A DNA stretch of 17,788 nucleotides from the NCBI GenBank assembly GCA_014378155.1, contig JACMOF010000398.1, forward strand, positions 1 to 17,788. The letters are read 5' to 3'. The stretch's first letter is position 1. The number at the start of each line of letters is the position of its first letter. The notes under the pieces are model-generated. The model was not told the origin of the DNA. It searched no databases and saw only the letters and a program-made list of their open reading frames with translations. The position numbers and the translations under genes were made by a program. Positions 1-7,454 of the stretch are shown here, in pieces. This stretch comes from Caulobacter sp. (lineage in GTDB: Bacteria > Pseudomonadota > Alphaproteobacteria > Caulobacterales > Caulobacteraceae).

Positions 1-368
1 ATCCAGGCCTGCATGCCGTGCATCGGGCCGCCGGTCGCCTTCTTCAGCGGGTCGGAGCGCTCGGAATGGACGATGCCCTTGCCGGCCGTCATCCAGTTGA
101 CCTCGCCCGGACGGATCGGCAGGTCGGAGCCGATGCTGTCCTTGTGTGTGATCTCGCCCTCGAACAGATAGGTCAGGGTCGACAGGCCGATATGCGGATG
201 CGGCCGCACATCGACATTGCGCGGGAAGCCGGGCTCAAAGGTCGCCGGACCCATGTGGTCGAAGAAGGTGAACGGCCCCACCATCCGCCGGCTGTGGAAG
301 GGCAGGACGCGCCCCACCTCGAACCCGCCGAGATCCTTTCGGCGCTGGTCGATGACGAGGTCGATCAT
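1..368 (-). CDS. Pirin family protein, C-terminus beyond the window edge
   Basis: The minus strand from an ATG at 368 is open to the window edge, giving the first ~122 residues of a pirin-like bicupin. Pirins are metal-binding cupins; some bacterial members act as quercetin dioxygenases and others bind regulators, so the substrate cannot be assigned. The metal-site residues of the N-terminal cupin are visible: H57 and H59 in RPHPHIGL, then H101 and E103 in GIVHSERS. The family-typical FDHMGP segment is at about residues 36-41. A GGAG lies about 9 bases upstream of the ATG. It follows the ParDE pair on the same strand after a 77-base gap, so readthrough from that pair is possible. A full-length pirin has about 230-290 residues, so roughly half is missing only because of the window boundary. 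Confidence 0.9.
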   Translation of the reverse strand, partial: MIDLVIDQRRKDLGGFEVGRVLPFHSRRMVGPFTFFDHMGPATFEPGFPRNVDVRPHPHIGLSTLTYLFEGEITHKDSIGSDLPIRPGEVNWMTAGKGIVHSERSDPLKKATGGPMHGMQAW

Positions 369-445
369 GGGAGGGCTCCGAGGTGGTGGAGAGCTTAGTG
401 TGAATGGGGAGGCGAGGGGATTCTAGAAGAAATCGGAGGTGAAGC

Positions 446-742
446 TCAGCGCAGAAGCGAGGCGATGTCCCTGCCCGGGCCGAAGACGCGAACGATCTCC
501 ACGGACCCGCCATCGCCGCGATAGGCCACGCTGTGGCGACCGGCGACGCTCCAAAACCTTAGGGGAAGCCTGGTTAAGTCGGGCCGGGCGTGGCCCAGGG
601 CTGAGCGTCTCGCCAGGCGGTCGAAAGCGGTCAGCAGGGCGTCTCGAACCTTTGTCGCGGCGTCAATATCGCGAGCAGCGATATAGATGACGATATCCAA
701 CAGATCCTGCCGCGCCGCCGAGGAGACCGAGTAGGCGGTCAC
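446..742 (-). CDS. parE: Type II toxin, RelE/ParE family
   Basis: A 98-residue protein with the ParE/RelE toxin pattern: an N-terminal helix with AARQDLLDIVIYIAARD (about 9-25), a central FDRLARRS/LGHARPDL segment, then the beta-strand core LRFWSVAGRHSVAYR (about 61-75) and the strand EIVRVFGPGRD. Members either inhibit DNA gyrase (ParE) or cleave mRNA at the ribosome (RelE); the sequence does not show which. The start is GTG, and its G-T-G-A overlaps the stop of the upstream antitoxin gene, the usual translational coupling that keeps antitoxin in excess. It appears intact, unlike the second toxin in this window at 5576-5859. Confidence 0.9.
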   Translation of the reverse strand: MTAYSVSSAARQDLLDIVIYIAARDIDAATKVRDALLTAFDRLARRSALGHARPDLTRLPLRFWSVAGRHSVAYRGDGGSVEIVRVFGPGRDIASLLR

Positions 743-990
743 GCCGATTTCAGCAGGGCGTCCAGTTCGCGGGCCAACTCTTCGCCCGTGATGCTTTCGC
801 CTCGATCCAGTTGGTCGAGGCCGAGCTGAAGGTCCGCGTTCAAGCGCTCAAGTTGCTGGGCTCGAAGTGAGTCGGCGGAGAACAGCAGGCGCAGACCTTC
901 CCGTACGACCTCGCTAGCGGTGGTGTAGAGGCCGGACTCCACCTTCTCGGCGATCCGGCGCTCAAGTTCGGTTGTCAAGGACACGTTCAT
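739..990 (-). CDS. parD: Type II antitoxin, ParD family
   Basis: An 83-residue antitoxin. The N-terminal strand MNVSLTTELERRI and the following helices with KVESGLYTTASEVVREGLR (about 14-32) form the ribbon-helix-helix DNA-binding fold of ParD/CopG proteins. The acidic, charged C-terminal half (residues 45-83) is the part that normally wraps the toxin. The ATG at 990 is chosen because GGAG lies about 8 bases upstream and the N-terminus matches the family; an in-frame start at 1026 would add 12 residues without family resemblance. The stop overlaps the GTG of the toxin. ParD proteins usually repress their own promoter; the AT-rich inverted repeat at 1013-1040 is the obvious candidate operator. 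Confidence 0.9.
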   Translation of the reverse strand: MNVSLTTELERRIAEKVESGLYTTASEVVREGLRLLFSADSLRAQQLERLNADLQLGLDQLDRGESITGEELARELDALLKSA

Positions 991-1012
991 GGCGTCGCTC
1001 CAAGGGGCAATG

Positions 1013-1040
1013 CCAATATATAGCAATTTTCGCTATTGCC
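1013..1040 (-). promoter_or_regulatory. Candidate parDE promoter/operator, AT-rich inverted repeat
   Basis: An AT-rich stretch in a GC-rich background, just upstream of parD. ATAGC at 1020-1024 pairs with GCTAT at 1032-1036 across 7 bases, and CAATA at 1014-1018 mirrors TATTG at 1034-1038. On the minus strand TATATT (1020-1015) could serve as a -10 element about 25 bases before the start codon; no convincing -35 was seen. Autorepression through this site is inferred from the ParD family. Confidence 0.4.
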
Positions 1041-1051
1041 GAGCCTTTCGG

Positions 1052-1549
1052 TCAGCTCAGCGGGCTGACATACGGGCTGACCAGCCCCAGCGGCACGGCG
1101 GTGGAGTTCTTGACGCCGCGGATGACGATCCGGCTCTCGATGTTGGACACCAGGCCCAGCGATAGTAGCTTGTCGCGCAGGAACTCGTCGAAGGCCCGCA
1201 TGTCGCGGGTGACGATGCGCAGCTCGTAGTCGGCGGCGCCGGTGACGGTGGCGCACTGCACCACCTCGGCCCACTTGCCGACGGCCTGTTCAAAGACCTC
1301 GAGGTTTTCCTTGGTCGGCAGCGAGAGCTTGGCGGTGCAATAGACCTCGAAGCCCAGGCCCAGCTTTTCGCGGTCCAGGATGGTCACGCGGCGCTGGATG
1401 ACGCCCGCGTCCTCAAGGCGCTTGATCCGGCGCCAACACGGGCTGGAAGACAGCCCGACGCGCTCCGCGATCTCCGCGACAGACAGTCCGGCGTCGTGTT
1501 GGATGAGATCGAGGATCTTGGCATCCACGGCGTCGAGTTGTTCGGACAA
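1052..1549 (-). CDS. Lrp/AsnC family transcriptional regulator
   Basis: A 165-residue feast/famine regulator. Residues ~5-50 form the AsnC winged helix-turn-helix (DAKILDLIQHDAGLSVAEIA, then GLSSSPCWRRIKRLEDAGVI) and residues ~65-145 the RAM ligand-binding/oligomerisation domain (GAADYELRIVTRDMRAFDEF). The start is TTG at 1549: GGGAGGAA sits 5-6 bases upstream and the N-terminus MSEQLDAVDAKIL matches the family. It is divergent from the indolepyruvate oxidoreductase gene with 141 bases between them, the standard placement for a local regulator, so control of that gene by an amino acid or its oxo-acid is likely but inferred. The C-terminal ~20 residues (VPLGLVSPYVSPLS) run slightly past the usual RAM end. 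Confidence 0.93.
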   Translation of the reverse strand: MSEQLDAVDAKILDLIQHDAGLSVAEIAERVGLSSSPCWRRIKRLEDAGVIQRRVTILDREKLGLGFEVYCTAKLSLPTKENLEVFEQAVGKWAEVVQCATVTGAADYELRIVTRDMRAFDEFLRDKLLSLGLVSNIESRIVIRGVKNSTAVPLGLVSPYVSPLS

Positions 1550-1616
1550 GAATTCCTCCCCCAGAGGTCATTTAGCGCGGCGATCGTGCCGAAAGCGGCC
1601 TTGAGTCGGGCAAGCC

Positions 1617-1648
1617 TTGGGCAAACAATTTCCCCGCTTCTATAAGAT
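1617..1648 (+). promoter_or_regulatory. Candidate promoter of the indolepyruvate oxidoreductase gene
   Basis: TTGGGC at 1617-1622 and TATAAG at 1641-1646 are separated by 18 bases and lie in the unusually AT-rich divergent intergenic region between the Lrp-type regulator and the oxidoreductase gene. Initiation would fall near 1653, leaving a leader of about 38 bases with GAGGAA at 1675-1680. No site fitting the E. coli Lrp consensus closely was found. Confidence 0.35.
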
Positions 1649-1690
1649 ATTGCTGAGCGGGCGAGAAGACCCACGAGGAAAATTTTTGCT

Positions 1691-4600
1691 ATGCGGCACT
1701 CGGAAGTCACGCTTGACGACAAATATGTGCTCGAAGATGGCCGCGCCTTCATCACTGGCGTGCAAGCGCTGCTCCGCGTTTTGCTCGACCGCAAGCGTCT
1801 CGACACCCGCAATGGGCTAAACACCGCCGGCTTCCTGTCGGGCTATCGCGGCTCGCCCCTGGGGGGATTGGACCAGCAGGCCGCTCGCCTGTCGGGACTT
1901 CTCACCGCCCACGACGTGGTCTTCAAGGAGGGCCTCAACGAGGACCTGGCCGCCACCGCTGTGTGGGGCAGCCAGCAGGCCAACCTGTTTCCCGGCGCCA
2001 CCCATGATGGGGTCTTCGGCATGTGGTACGGCAAGGCGCCCGGCGTCGATCGCACCGGCGACGTCTTCAAGCACGCAAATTTCGCCGGATCCTTCCCCAC
2101 GGGCGGCGTGCTGGCCGTGGCCGGCGACGACCATGGCTGCAAGAGCTCGACCTTGCCGTCGCAGTCGGAGTTCGCCTTCCAGGACTTCGAGATGCCGGTG
2201 CTGTCGCCGGCCGACGTCCAGGAGGTGCTCGACTACGGCCTGATGGGCATTTCGATGTCGCGGTTCTCGGGCCTGTGGACGGGCATGATCGCCCTGGCTG
2301 ACACCATGGACTCGGGCGTGACCATCGACGTCTCGCTGGACCGGCACAAGATCATCATTCCCGAGAACTTCCCGATGCCGCCCGGCGGCTTGGGGATCCG
2401 GTTGAAGGACCAGCCGATGGAGAAGGAGCGTCGCCTCCGCCTCCACAAGCTGCCCGCCGCCCTGGCCTTCGCCCGCGCCAACCGCATCGACCGGGTCGTG
2501 CTGGGCGGCTTGTATGGAAAAGGGGGGCACGTGCGGGTCGGCAAGGCCCGCCTCGGCATCGTCTGCCAGGGCCAGGCCTATAAGGACGTGCTGGAAGCCT
2601 TCACCGCCATGGGCATGAGCCTCGAGGAAGCGTCGGACCTGGGTGTCTCGATCTACAAGGTCGGCATGCCCTGGCCGCTGGAGCCGTTGGGCATGCGCAG
2701 CTTCGCCGCCGGTCTCGAGATCCTGATGGTCATCGAGCACAAGCGCGGGCTGATCGAGCCCCAAGCGCGCGCGGCGCTGTATGATCTTCCCGCGCATGCG
2801 AGGCCCCGGATCATCGGCAAGCTGGACGAGCACGGCCACCCGCTGCTGTCGGAGCTGGGCTCGCTGTCGGTCGCCGAAATCGCCTTGGCCATCTATGACC
2901 GCCTGCCGCAAGGGCCGCACATGGAGCGGGCCCAGGCCTATCTGAACCGCGTTTCGGCCGCCGGCGTCGCCGCCGTCAGCCTGGCCGCCGACCAGCAGCG
3001 CAAGCCGTTCTTCTGCTCGGGTTGCCCGCACAACATTTCGACCAAGCTGCCCGAGGGCTCGCGGGCCCTGGCCGGGATCGGCTGCCACTACATGGCCGGC
3101 TTCAACGATCCCTCGACCGACCTCAACACCCACATGGGCGGCGAGGGCCTGACCTGGGTGGGCGCCGCGCCGTTCACCACCGAGAAGCACGTCTTCCAGA
3201 ACCTGGGCGACGGCACCTACAATCACTCGGGCTCCCTGGCCATCCGGGCCGCGATCGCCGCCAAGGCCAACATCACCTACAAGCTGCTGTTCAACGATGC
3301 GGTGGCCATGACCGGAGGGCAGCAGGCCGAAAGCGGCTTCACCCCTGCTCAGATCACTCGGCAGCTCGCCAGTGAAGGCGTCACCAGGACGGTGATCGTG
3401 GTCGATGAGCTGAAGCGCTACGAAGGGGTCAAGGATCTAGCCCCCGGCGTGGAGGTCTTCCCGCGCTCCGAGTTGATGAGCGTGCAGAAGATGCTGCGCG
3501 ACACGGTGGGCACCACGGTGCTGCTCTATGACCAGACCTGCGCCACCGAGAAGCGCCGTCGCCGCAAGCGCGGGACCATGGCCAAGGCGACCCAGCGGGT
3601 GTTCATCAATCCCCTGGTCTGCGAGGGCTGCGGCGACTGCTCGATCAAGTCCAACTGCGTGTCGGTGGAGCCGCTGAACACCGAGTTCGGCCGCAAGCGC
3701 AAGATCAACCAGTCGTCCTGTAACCAGGACTACAGCTGCGTCGACGGCTTCTGCCCGTCGTTCATCACCCTGGAGGGCGCCGAGAGCACCAAGGCCAAGA
3801 AGGCCCCGGCCCTGACGGCCGATTCCACGCCGTTACCGGTATTCAGCGACTTCCACGGCGTGCGGCGGATCATCTTCACTGGCGTGGGCGGCACGGGCGT
3901 CACCACCGTGGCCTCGATTCTGGCCATGGCCGCCCATGTCGACGGTCGAGCGGGCAGCGTCGTGGACATGACCGGCCTGGCCCAGAAGGGCGGCTCGGTG
4001 TTCAGCCACGTCAAGATCGGCGAGACCGAGGACACCGTGGTCGGCGGCCGCGTGCCCGCCGCCAGCGCCGACGTGCTGATCGCCTGCGACATGCTGGTGG
4101 CGGCCTCGCCGGAGGGCCTGTCGCTATACGCCAAGGACCGCACCCGCGCGTTCGGCAACAGCGATTTTGCGCCCACCGCCGACTTCGTCACCAGCCGCGA
4201 CGTGCGGTTCGACTCAAGCGCCATGGCCCGGCGTATCAAGGGCGCGGTCAAGACCTTCGACTCCTGTCCGGCCCAGCACCTGGCCGAGACCCAGTTCGGC
4301 GACGCCATCTTCGCCAACATGATCATGGTCGGTTTCGCCTGGCAGCGCGGGGTGATCCCGCTGTCCAGCCGCGCGGTCTATCGGGCGATCAAGCTGAATG
4401 GCGTCGACTACGACGCCAACCTCGCCGCCTTCGAGCTGGGTCGCCGCGTAGCGCATGACCCGGCCGCGATGGGGCCCTCAAGCCAGCAGGGGGGCGACGC
4501 CGATGTGCCGACGCCGGAGACGATGTCGCTGGACGAACTGATCGCCAAGCGCACGGCCGACCTCGTGGCCTATCAGAACCAGGCCTATGCCGATCGCTAC

Positions 4601-5173
4601 ACCGCCAAGGTCGCCAAGGTCCGCGCCGCCGAGGTCGCCCATGGCGGCGAAGGCGCCGACTCCGTTGGGGGCCTGCCCTTGACCCGCGCGGCGGCGGTCA
4701 ATCTGTACAAGCTGATGGCGTACAAGGACGAGTACGAGGTCGCCCGTCTGTATACGGACGGTCGCTTCAAGGCCGAATTGGCCAGGACTTTCAAGGGCGG
4801 CAAGGCCAAGGTCTGGCTGGCTCCGCCGATCATCGGCGCCAAGGACAAGGACGGCCGGCCGCGCAAGATGGCTTTCGGCGGGTGGATGCTCGACTACGCC
4901 TTCCCCATCATGGCCAAGATGAAGGGCCTGCGTGGCGGGCCGCTCGACCTGTTCGGCGGGACCGAGGAGCGCAGGATGGAGCGCGGCCTGATCGCCGACT
5001 ACGAACTCACCCTCGACCGCCTGACCGGCGGGCTCACGCCCGAACGCCTGCCGATCGCGGCCCGCATCGCGGCGGTCCCGCAGAACATCCGCGGCTACGG
5101 CCACGTCAAGGACGCCTCGGTGGTCAAGGCCAAGGCGGATGCCTTGGCGCTGTGGAGCCAGTGGGAGGGGTAG
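1691..5173 (+). CDS. Indolepyruvate ferredoxin oxidoreductase, fused alpha-beta single chain
   Basis: A 1160-residue thiamine-diphosphate iron-sulfur enzyme that decarboxylates aryl-pyruvates (indolepyruvate, phenylpyruvate and similar) to the acyl-CoA, passing electrons to ferredoxin. Domains in order: an N-terminal pyrimidine-binding region (GYRGSPLGGLDQQ near residue 52); a thiamine-binding region with CSGCPHNIST (442-451), GIGCHYMAGF and the motif GDG at 506-508; a cysteine cluster C644, C647, C650, C656 (CEGCGDCS) followed by further cysteines in SSCNQDYSCVDGFC; the POR gamma-type domain with GVGGTGVTT from residue 731; and a C-terminal ~200-residue extension typical of the proteobacterial fused form. 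Archaeal IorA and IorB are separate chains, so this is the fusion. The start has GAGGAA about 10 bases upstream. A divergent Lrp-type regulator is adjacent. It appears intact. Confidence 0.95.
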   Translation: MRHSEVTLDDKYVLEDGRAFITGVQALLRVLLDRKRLDTRNGLNTAGFLSGYRGSPLGGLDQQAARLSGLLTAHDVVFKEGLNEDLAATAVWGSQQANLFPGATHDGVFGMWYGKAPGVDRTGDVFKHANFAGSFPTGGVLAVAGDDHGCKSSTLPSQSEFAFQDFEMPVLSPADVQEVLDYGLMGISMSRFSGLWTGMIALADTMDSGVTIDVSLDRHKIIIPENFPMPPGGLGIRLKDQPMEKERRLRLHKLPAALAFARANRIDRVVLGGLYGKGGHVRVGKARLGIVCQGQAYKDVLEAFTAMGMSLEEASDLGVSIYKVGMPWPLEPLGMRSFAAGLEILMVIEHKRGLIEPQARAALYDLPAHARPRIIGKLDEHGHPLLSELGSLSVAEIALAIYDRLPQGPHMERAQAYLNRVSAAGVAAVSLAADQQRKPFFCSGCPHNISTKLPEGSRALAGIGCHYMAGFNDPSTDLNTHMGGEGLTWVGAAPFTTEKHVFQNLGDGTYNHSGSLAIRAAIAAKANITYKLLFNDAVAMTGGQQAESGFTPAQITRQLASEGVTRTVIVVDELKRYEGVKDLAPGVEVFPRSELMSVQKMLRDTVGTTVLLYDQTCATEKRRRRKRGTMAKATQRVFINPLVCEGCGDCSIKSNCVSVEPLNTEFGRKRKINQSSCNQDYSCVDGFCPSFITLEGAESTKAKKAPALTADSTPLPVFSDFHGVRRIIFTGVGGTGVTTVASILAMAAHVDGRAGSVVDMTGLAQKGGSVFSHVKIGETEDTVVGGRVPAASADVLIACDMLVAASPEGLSLYAKDRTRAFGNSDFAPTADFVTSRDVRFDSSAMARRIKGAVKTFDSCPAQHLAETQFGDAIFANMIMVGFAWQRGVIPLSSRAVYRAIKLNGVDYDANLAAFELGRRVAHDPAAMGPSSQQGGDADVPTPETMSLDELIAKRTADLVAYQNQAYADRYTAKVAKVRAAEVAHGGEGADSVGGLPLTRAAAVNLYKLMAYKDEYEVARLYTDGRFKAELARTFKGGKAKVWLAPPIIGAKDKDGRPRKMAFGGWMLDYAFPIMAKMKGLRGGPLDLFGGTEERRMERGLIADYELTLDRLTGGLTPERLPIAARIAAVPQNIRGYGHVKDASVVKAKADALALWSQWEG

Positions 5174-5231
5174 GGAACAAAGCGTCTGGGCCGATCGGCG
5201 GGATCGTGATGACGTTTTCCACGCAGCGCTT

Positions 5232-5254
5232 GACGCGCTGATGACTAGCGCGTC
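5232..5254. repeat. Inverted repeat between the oxidoreductase gene and parD2
   Basis: GACGCGCT (5232-5239) is mirrored perfectly by AGCGCGTC (5247-5254) across a 7-base loop. It lies 58 bases after the oxidoreductase stop and 26 bases before the second antitoxin start. It has no following T-run, so it could be a weak terminator or an operator for the antitoxin; a TTGACG at 5230-5235 overlaps its left arm. Confidence 0.4.
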
Positions 5255-5279
5255 TCAGGCTCCGTGATAGGCTGGGCCC

Positions 5280-5579
5280 ATGAACAAGCCGGTCCATCCC
5301 GCCCCGGTCGCCGTGACCCTGACGCCGGACGACGCCTTCGATCTGCAGGCGCGTGTCGAGCGTGGCGAGTTCACGTCGCTCGACGAAGCGGTCAGCGCGG
5401 AACTGGCCGAACTCAGCTATCGGCGCGCCGCCGAGGTCATGGGCGGCTCCGAAAAGCTTGAGCGCTTCCTCGACGCGCTTGAGGCCGAGGATGATCCCTC
5501 GACCGACGTCGACGCGGAAGGTTTCTTCGCCGAGCTTCGCGCGGGTCTGAAAGAGCGCCTGGATGCGTCGCGCGGGTGA
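5280..5579 (+). CDS. Second ParD-like type II antitoxin
   Basis: A 99-residue protein with the ParD/CopG layout: an N-terminal strand (VAVTLTPDDAF, about 10-20), the helices LQARVERGEFTSLDEAVSAE (about 22-41), and a long acidic C-terminal tail rich in E and D (about 55-99) of the kind that neutralises a toxin. The gene ends in GTGA, where the GTG at 5576 opens the ParE-like frame, the same coupling seen in the intact pair at 446-990. The two antitoxins are clearly different in sequence, so this is not a recent duplication. The ribosome-binding site is poor (AGGCTGGG only). Since its toxin partner is frameshifted, it may now act only as a DNA-binding repressor or cross-neutralising antitoxin; that is inference. 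Confidence 0.8.
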   Translation: MNKPVHPAPVAVTLTPDDAFDLQARVERGEFTSLDEAVSAELAELSYRRAAEVMGGSEKLERFLDALEAEDDPSTDVDAEGFFAELRAGLKERLDASRG

Positions 5580-5859
5580 GGCGGCGGCTGGCGATCACGG
5601 CGGGCGCGCGACGCGATCTGCTGTCCGTTCGGGCCTATGTTGCCGAAGGCAGTCCTGGCCGCGCCGAGCCGAGCGCTATCTCGATGAATTGCTGGATCGT
5701 TGCGAGCGCGTCGTCGATTTTCCGTTCGCGGCCCCGGCCAATCTGCGCAACCGCAAGGACTGGCGAGCCATTCCATACGGACCGTTCATCATCTTCTATT
5801 CGGTCTCGGATCGCCTCGTGCGCATTCGCGCCGTGAAGCACGCGGCGTCCCTCAAATGA
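5576..5859 (+). pseudogene. ParE-like toxin, frameshifted by a 5-bp tandem duplication
   Basis: From the GTG at 5576 the frame reads as the start of a RelE/ParE toxin (RRRLAITAGARRDLLSVRAY). After residue ~31 the family match continues only in another frame (RAERYLDELLDRCERVVDFP, then DWRAIPYGPFIIFYSVSDR and the final strand VRIRAVKHA), ending at 5859. The break falls on GCCGAGCCGAG at 5663-5673, where CCGAG is present twice in tandem (5664-5668, 5669-5673). Removing one copy restores one continuous ~92-residue toxin reading ...GRAERYLDELL.... As it stands, the ribosome leaves frame and stops at 5834-5836. The toxin is therefore predicted to be inactive unless the frame is restored by slippage or reversion. 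A sequencing error at this spot cannot be excluded. Confidence 0.85.
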
Positions 5860-6971
5860 TCCAAGACTTCGATTTCGACGCCGTCGTGGTGGGGGCTGGC
5901 GCGGTGGGCCTGGCTTGCGGCTACGCCCTGAGCCAGCGCGGGCTGGCCGTGGCCGTGCTGGAGGCCGAGGGCCACATCGGCCAAGGTGTGTCGTCGCGCA
6001 ATTCCGAGGTGATCCACGGCGGGCTCTACTATCCGACCGGTTCGCTGAAGGCGCGGCTGTGCGTCGAGGGGCGGCGGCTGCTCTACGCTTTCCTCGACAA
6101 GCATCACCTCGACTACAAGAAGTGCGGCAAGCTGGTGGTGGCGACCCAGGAGTCCGAACTCGAGCAACTCGCGACGATCTACGACCAGGCCCTGGCCAAT
6201 GATGTGGAGGGCATGGAGCGCTTGACCGGCGCCCAGGCCCGCGCCCTGGAGCCTGGTCTCAACGCTCACGCCGCCCTGCTGTCGCCCGAGAGCGGCGTCT
6301 TCGCCAGCCACGACTACATGCTGGCCTTGCAGGGCGAGGTCGAGGCGGCCGGCGGGGCGGTGGTGATCAATACGCCGTTCGAGGGCGCGACCCCCCTGGC
6401 CGGCGGCGGCTTCACTGTGCGGATCGGCGGACCCGAGGCGGCGACCCTGACCTGTCGCCTGCTGGTCACGGCCCCCGGCCTGTCGGCCCAGGCGGTGGCG
6501 GCAAACATCGAAGGCTTTCCCAAGGACCAGATCCCGGAGGCCCATTTCGGCAAGGGCGTCTATTTCCGGCTGGCGGCCAAGGCGCCGTTCCAGCGGCTGA
6601 TCTATCCGCCGCCGATCCATGGGGCCCTTGGCACCCACTATCGCAACGATCTGGGCGGTCAGGCGGTGTTCGGACCCGACCTGGAATATGTGCCGGCTCC
6701 CGACTATTCGGTCGATCCCGCCAAGGCCGCGGTGTTCGCCGCCTATATCCGCAAGTTCTGGCCCGACGTGCCGGAAGACCTGCTGACCGCCGACTATGCC
6801 GGGGTCCGGCCAAAGCTGCATGGCCCCAACGATCCGCAGCCCGATTTCCAGCTGCGCGGCGCCGACACCCACGGCCTGGTGGGGCTGATGGCGCTGTTTG
6901 GCATCGAGAGCCCTGGCCTGACCAGTTCGTTGGCCATCGGCGAAGAGGTCGCCCTACGGCTGGCCGTGTAA
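5856..6971 (+). CDS. FAD-dependent oxidoreductase, L-2-hydroxyglutarate oxidase/dehydrogenase-like
   Basis: A 371-residue DAO-fold flavoprotein. The Rossmann motif G13-A-G15-A-V-G18 follows a hydrophobic strand, with E36 closing the ADP-ribose fingerprint. SSRNSEVIHGGLYY (46-59), CGKLVVAT, and the C-terminal GIESPGLTSSLAIGEE match the L-2-hydroxyglutarate dehydrogenase/LhgO subfamily, which oxidises L-2-hydroxyglutarate to 2-oxoglutarate; other 2-hydroxyacids or amino acids remain possible. The start is placed at ATG 5856, because the fold begins there and upstream codons in the same frame overlap the toxin remnant. The ATGA at 5856-5859 overlaps the ancestral toxin stop, so the gene was once translationally coupled to it. 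There is no good ribosome-binding site of its own. The broken toxin frame now ends 20 bases upstream of the ATG. Confidence 0.9.
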   Translation: MIQDFDFDAVVVGAGAVGLACGYALSQRGLAVAVLEAEGHIGQGVSSRNSEVIHGGLYYPTGSLKARLCVEGRRLLYAFLDKHHLDYKKCGKLVVATQESELEQLATIYDQALANDVEGMERLTGAQARALEPGLNAHAALLSPESGVFASHDYMLALQGEVEAAGGAVVINTPFEGATPLAGGGFTVRIGGPEAATLTCRLLVTAPGLSAQAVAANIEGFPKDQIPEAHFGKGVYFRLAAKAPFQRLIYPPPIHGALGTHYRNDLGGQAVFGPDLEYVPAPDYSVDPAKAAVFAAYIRKFWPDVPEDLLTADYAGVRPKLHGPNDPQPDFQLRGADTHGLVGLMALFGIESPGLTSSLAIGEEVALRLAV

Positions 6972-7032
6972 GGCCGCTTTGCGACCAAGTTCCACTTCAT
7001 GCGTTGGCGTCTTGGCTTTTCAGGAGGGCGAT

Positions 7033-7404
7033 ATGCTTGACGACTTTATCGATAGACTGATCTCGCGATTAATGACGGGGGTTGGTCTGATCATGGCGGC
7101 CGCGATCGCCGCAGTGGCGACGGCGATGGCGGTGTTCGCCTTTCTCAGTCAGTGGGTCGGGGCCGCATGGGCCTATACCATCGTCGCCGCGACAGCCGCC
7201 CTGGCGGTGACGGTGTGGGCGTTGGCGCAGAAGAGCCACATCGCCCGCACCCGCCAGCCGCCGCTGGACGAGCGCGTGGTGGCGATGATCCAGGCCCATC
7301 CCACCGCCTCGTTCATGGCCGGCATGGCCGCCGCCACCTTGCTGAAGGGCAAGCCGTCACTGGCGGCGAGCCTCTGGGACGCACGCAAGGGCAAGCCGAA
7401 ATAG
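7033..7404 (+). CDS. Small two-helix inner-membrane protein, holin-like, unknown function
   Basis: A 123-residue protein. A short amphipathic N-terminus (MLDDFIDRLISRLM) precedes two hydrophobic segments, about residues 16-39 (GVGLIMAAAIAAVATAMAVF) and 46-66 (WAYTIVAATAALAVTVWALA), then a soluble basic C-terminal tail (about 67-123). The start is fixed by AGGAGG at 7022-7027, 5 bases before the ATG. The layout resembles the small membrane proteins sometimes annotated as phage holin-like or DUF1469-like, but no specific motif supports a function. It has no phage genes around it. It is transcribed with the same orientation as its neighbours and is followed by an inverted repeat at 7408-7454. 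Confidence 0.8.
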   Translation: MLDDFIDRLISRLMTGVGLIMAAAIAAVATAMAVFAFLSQWVGAAWAYTIVAATAALAVTVWALAQKSHIARTRQPPLDERVVAMIQAHPTASFMAGMAAATLLKGKPSLAASLWDARKGKPK

Positions 7405-7407
7405 CAG

Positions 7408-7454
7408 GCTCACTCTGTGGAGGAGGCGGTCGCGAGTCGATCGGCGGAGTGAGC
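7408..7454 (+). terminator. Inverted repeat after the membrane protein gene
   Basis: GCTCACTC (7408-7415) is mirrored perfectly by GAGTGAGC (7447-7454) around a 31-base GC-rich loop, starting 4 bases after the stop codon. No T-run follows, so intrinsic termination is only a possibility. Confidence 0.3.

Noticed and set aside
1643..1657. Lrp-type binding site near the oxidoreductase -10 element
   Set aside because: The AT-rich sequence resembles the E. coli Lrp consensus only with gaps and several mismatches, so no site is claimed although regulation by the divergent regulator is likely.
1817..3226. Long (469-codon) open frame antisense to the oxidoreductase gene
   Set aside because: It is rich in Gly, Ala, Arg, His and Gln without domains, as expected for the opposite strand of a high-GC gene; the plus-strand frame has clear family motifs throughout.
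7033..7404. Phage holin as part of a prophage
   Set aside because: Only the general two-helix layout is shared; there are no endolysin, structural or integrase genes nearby.
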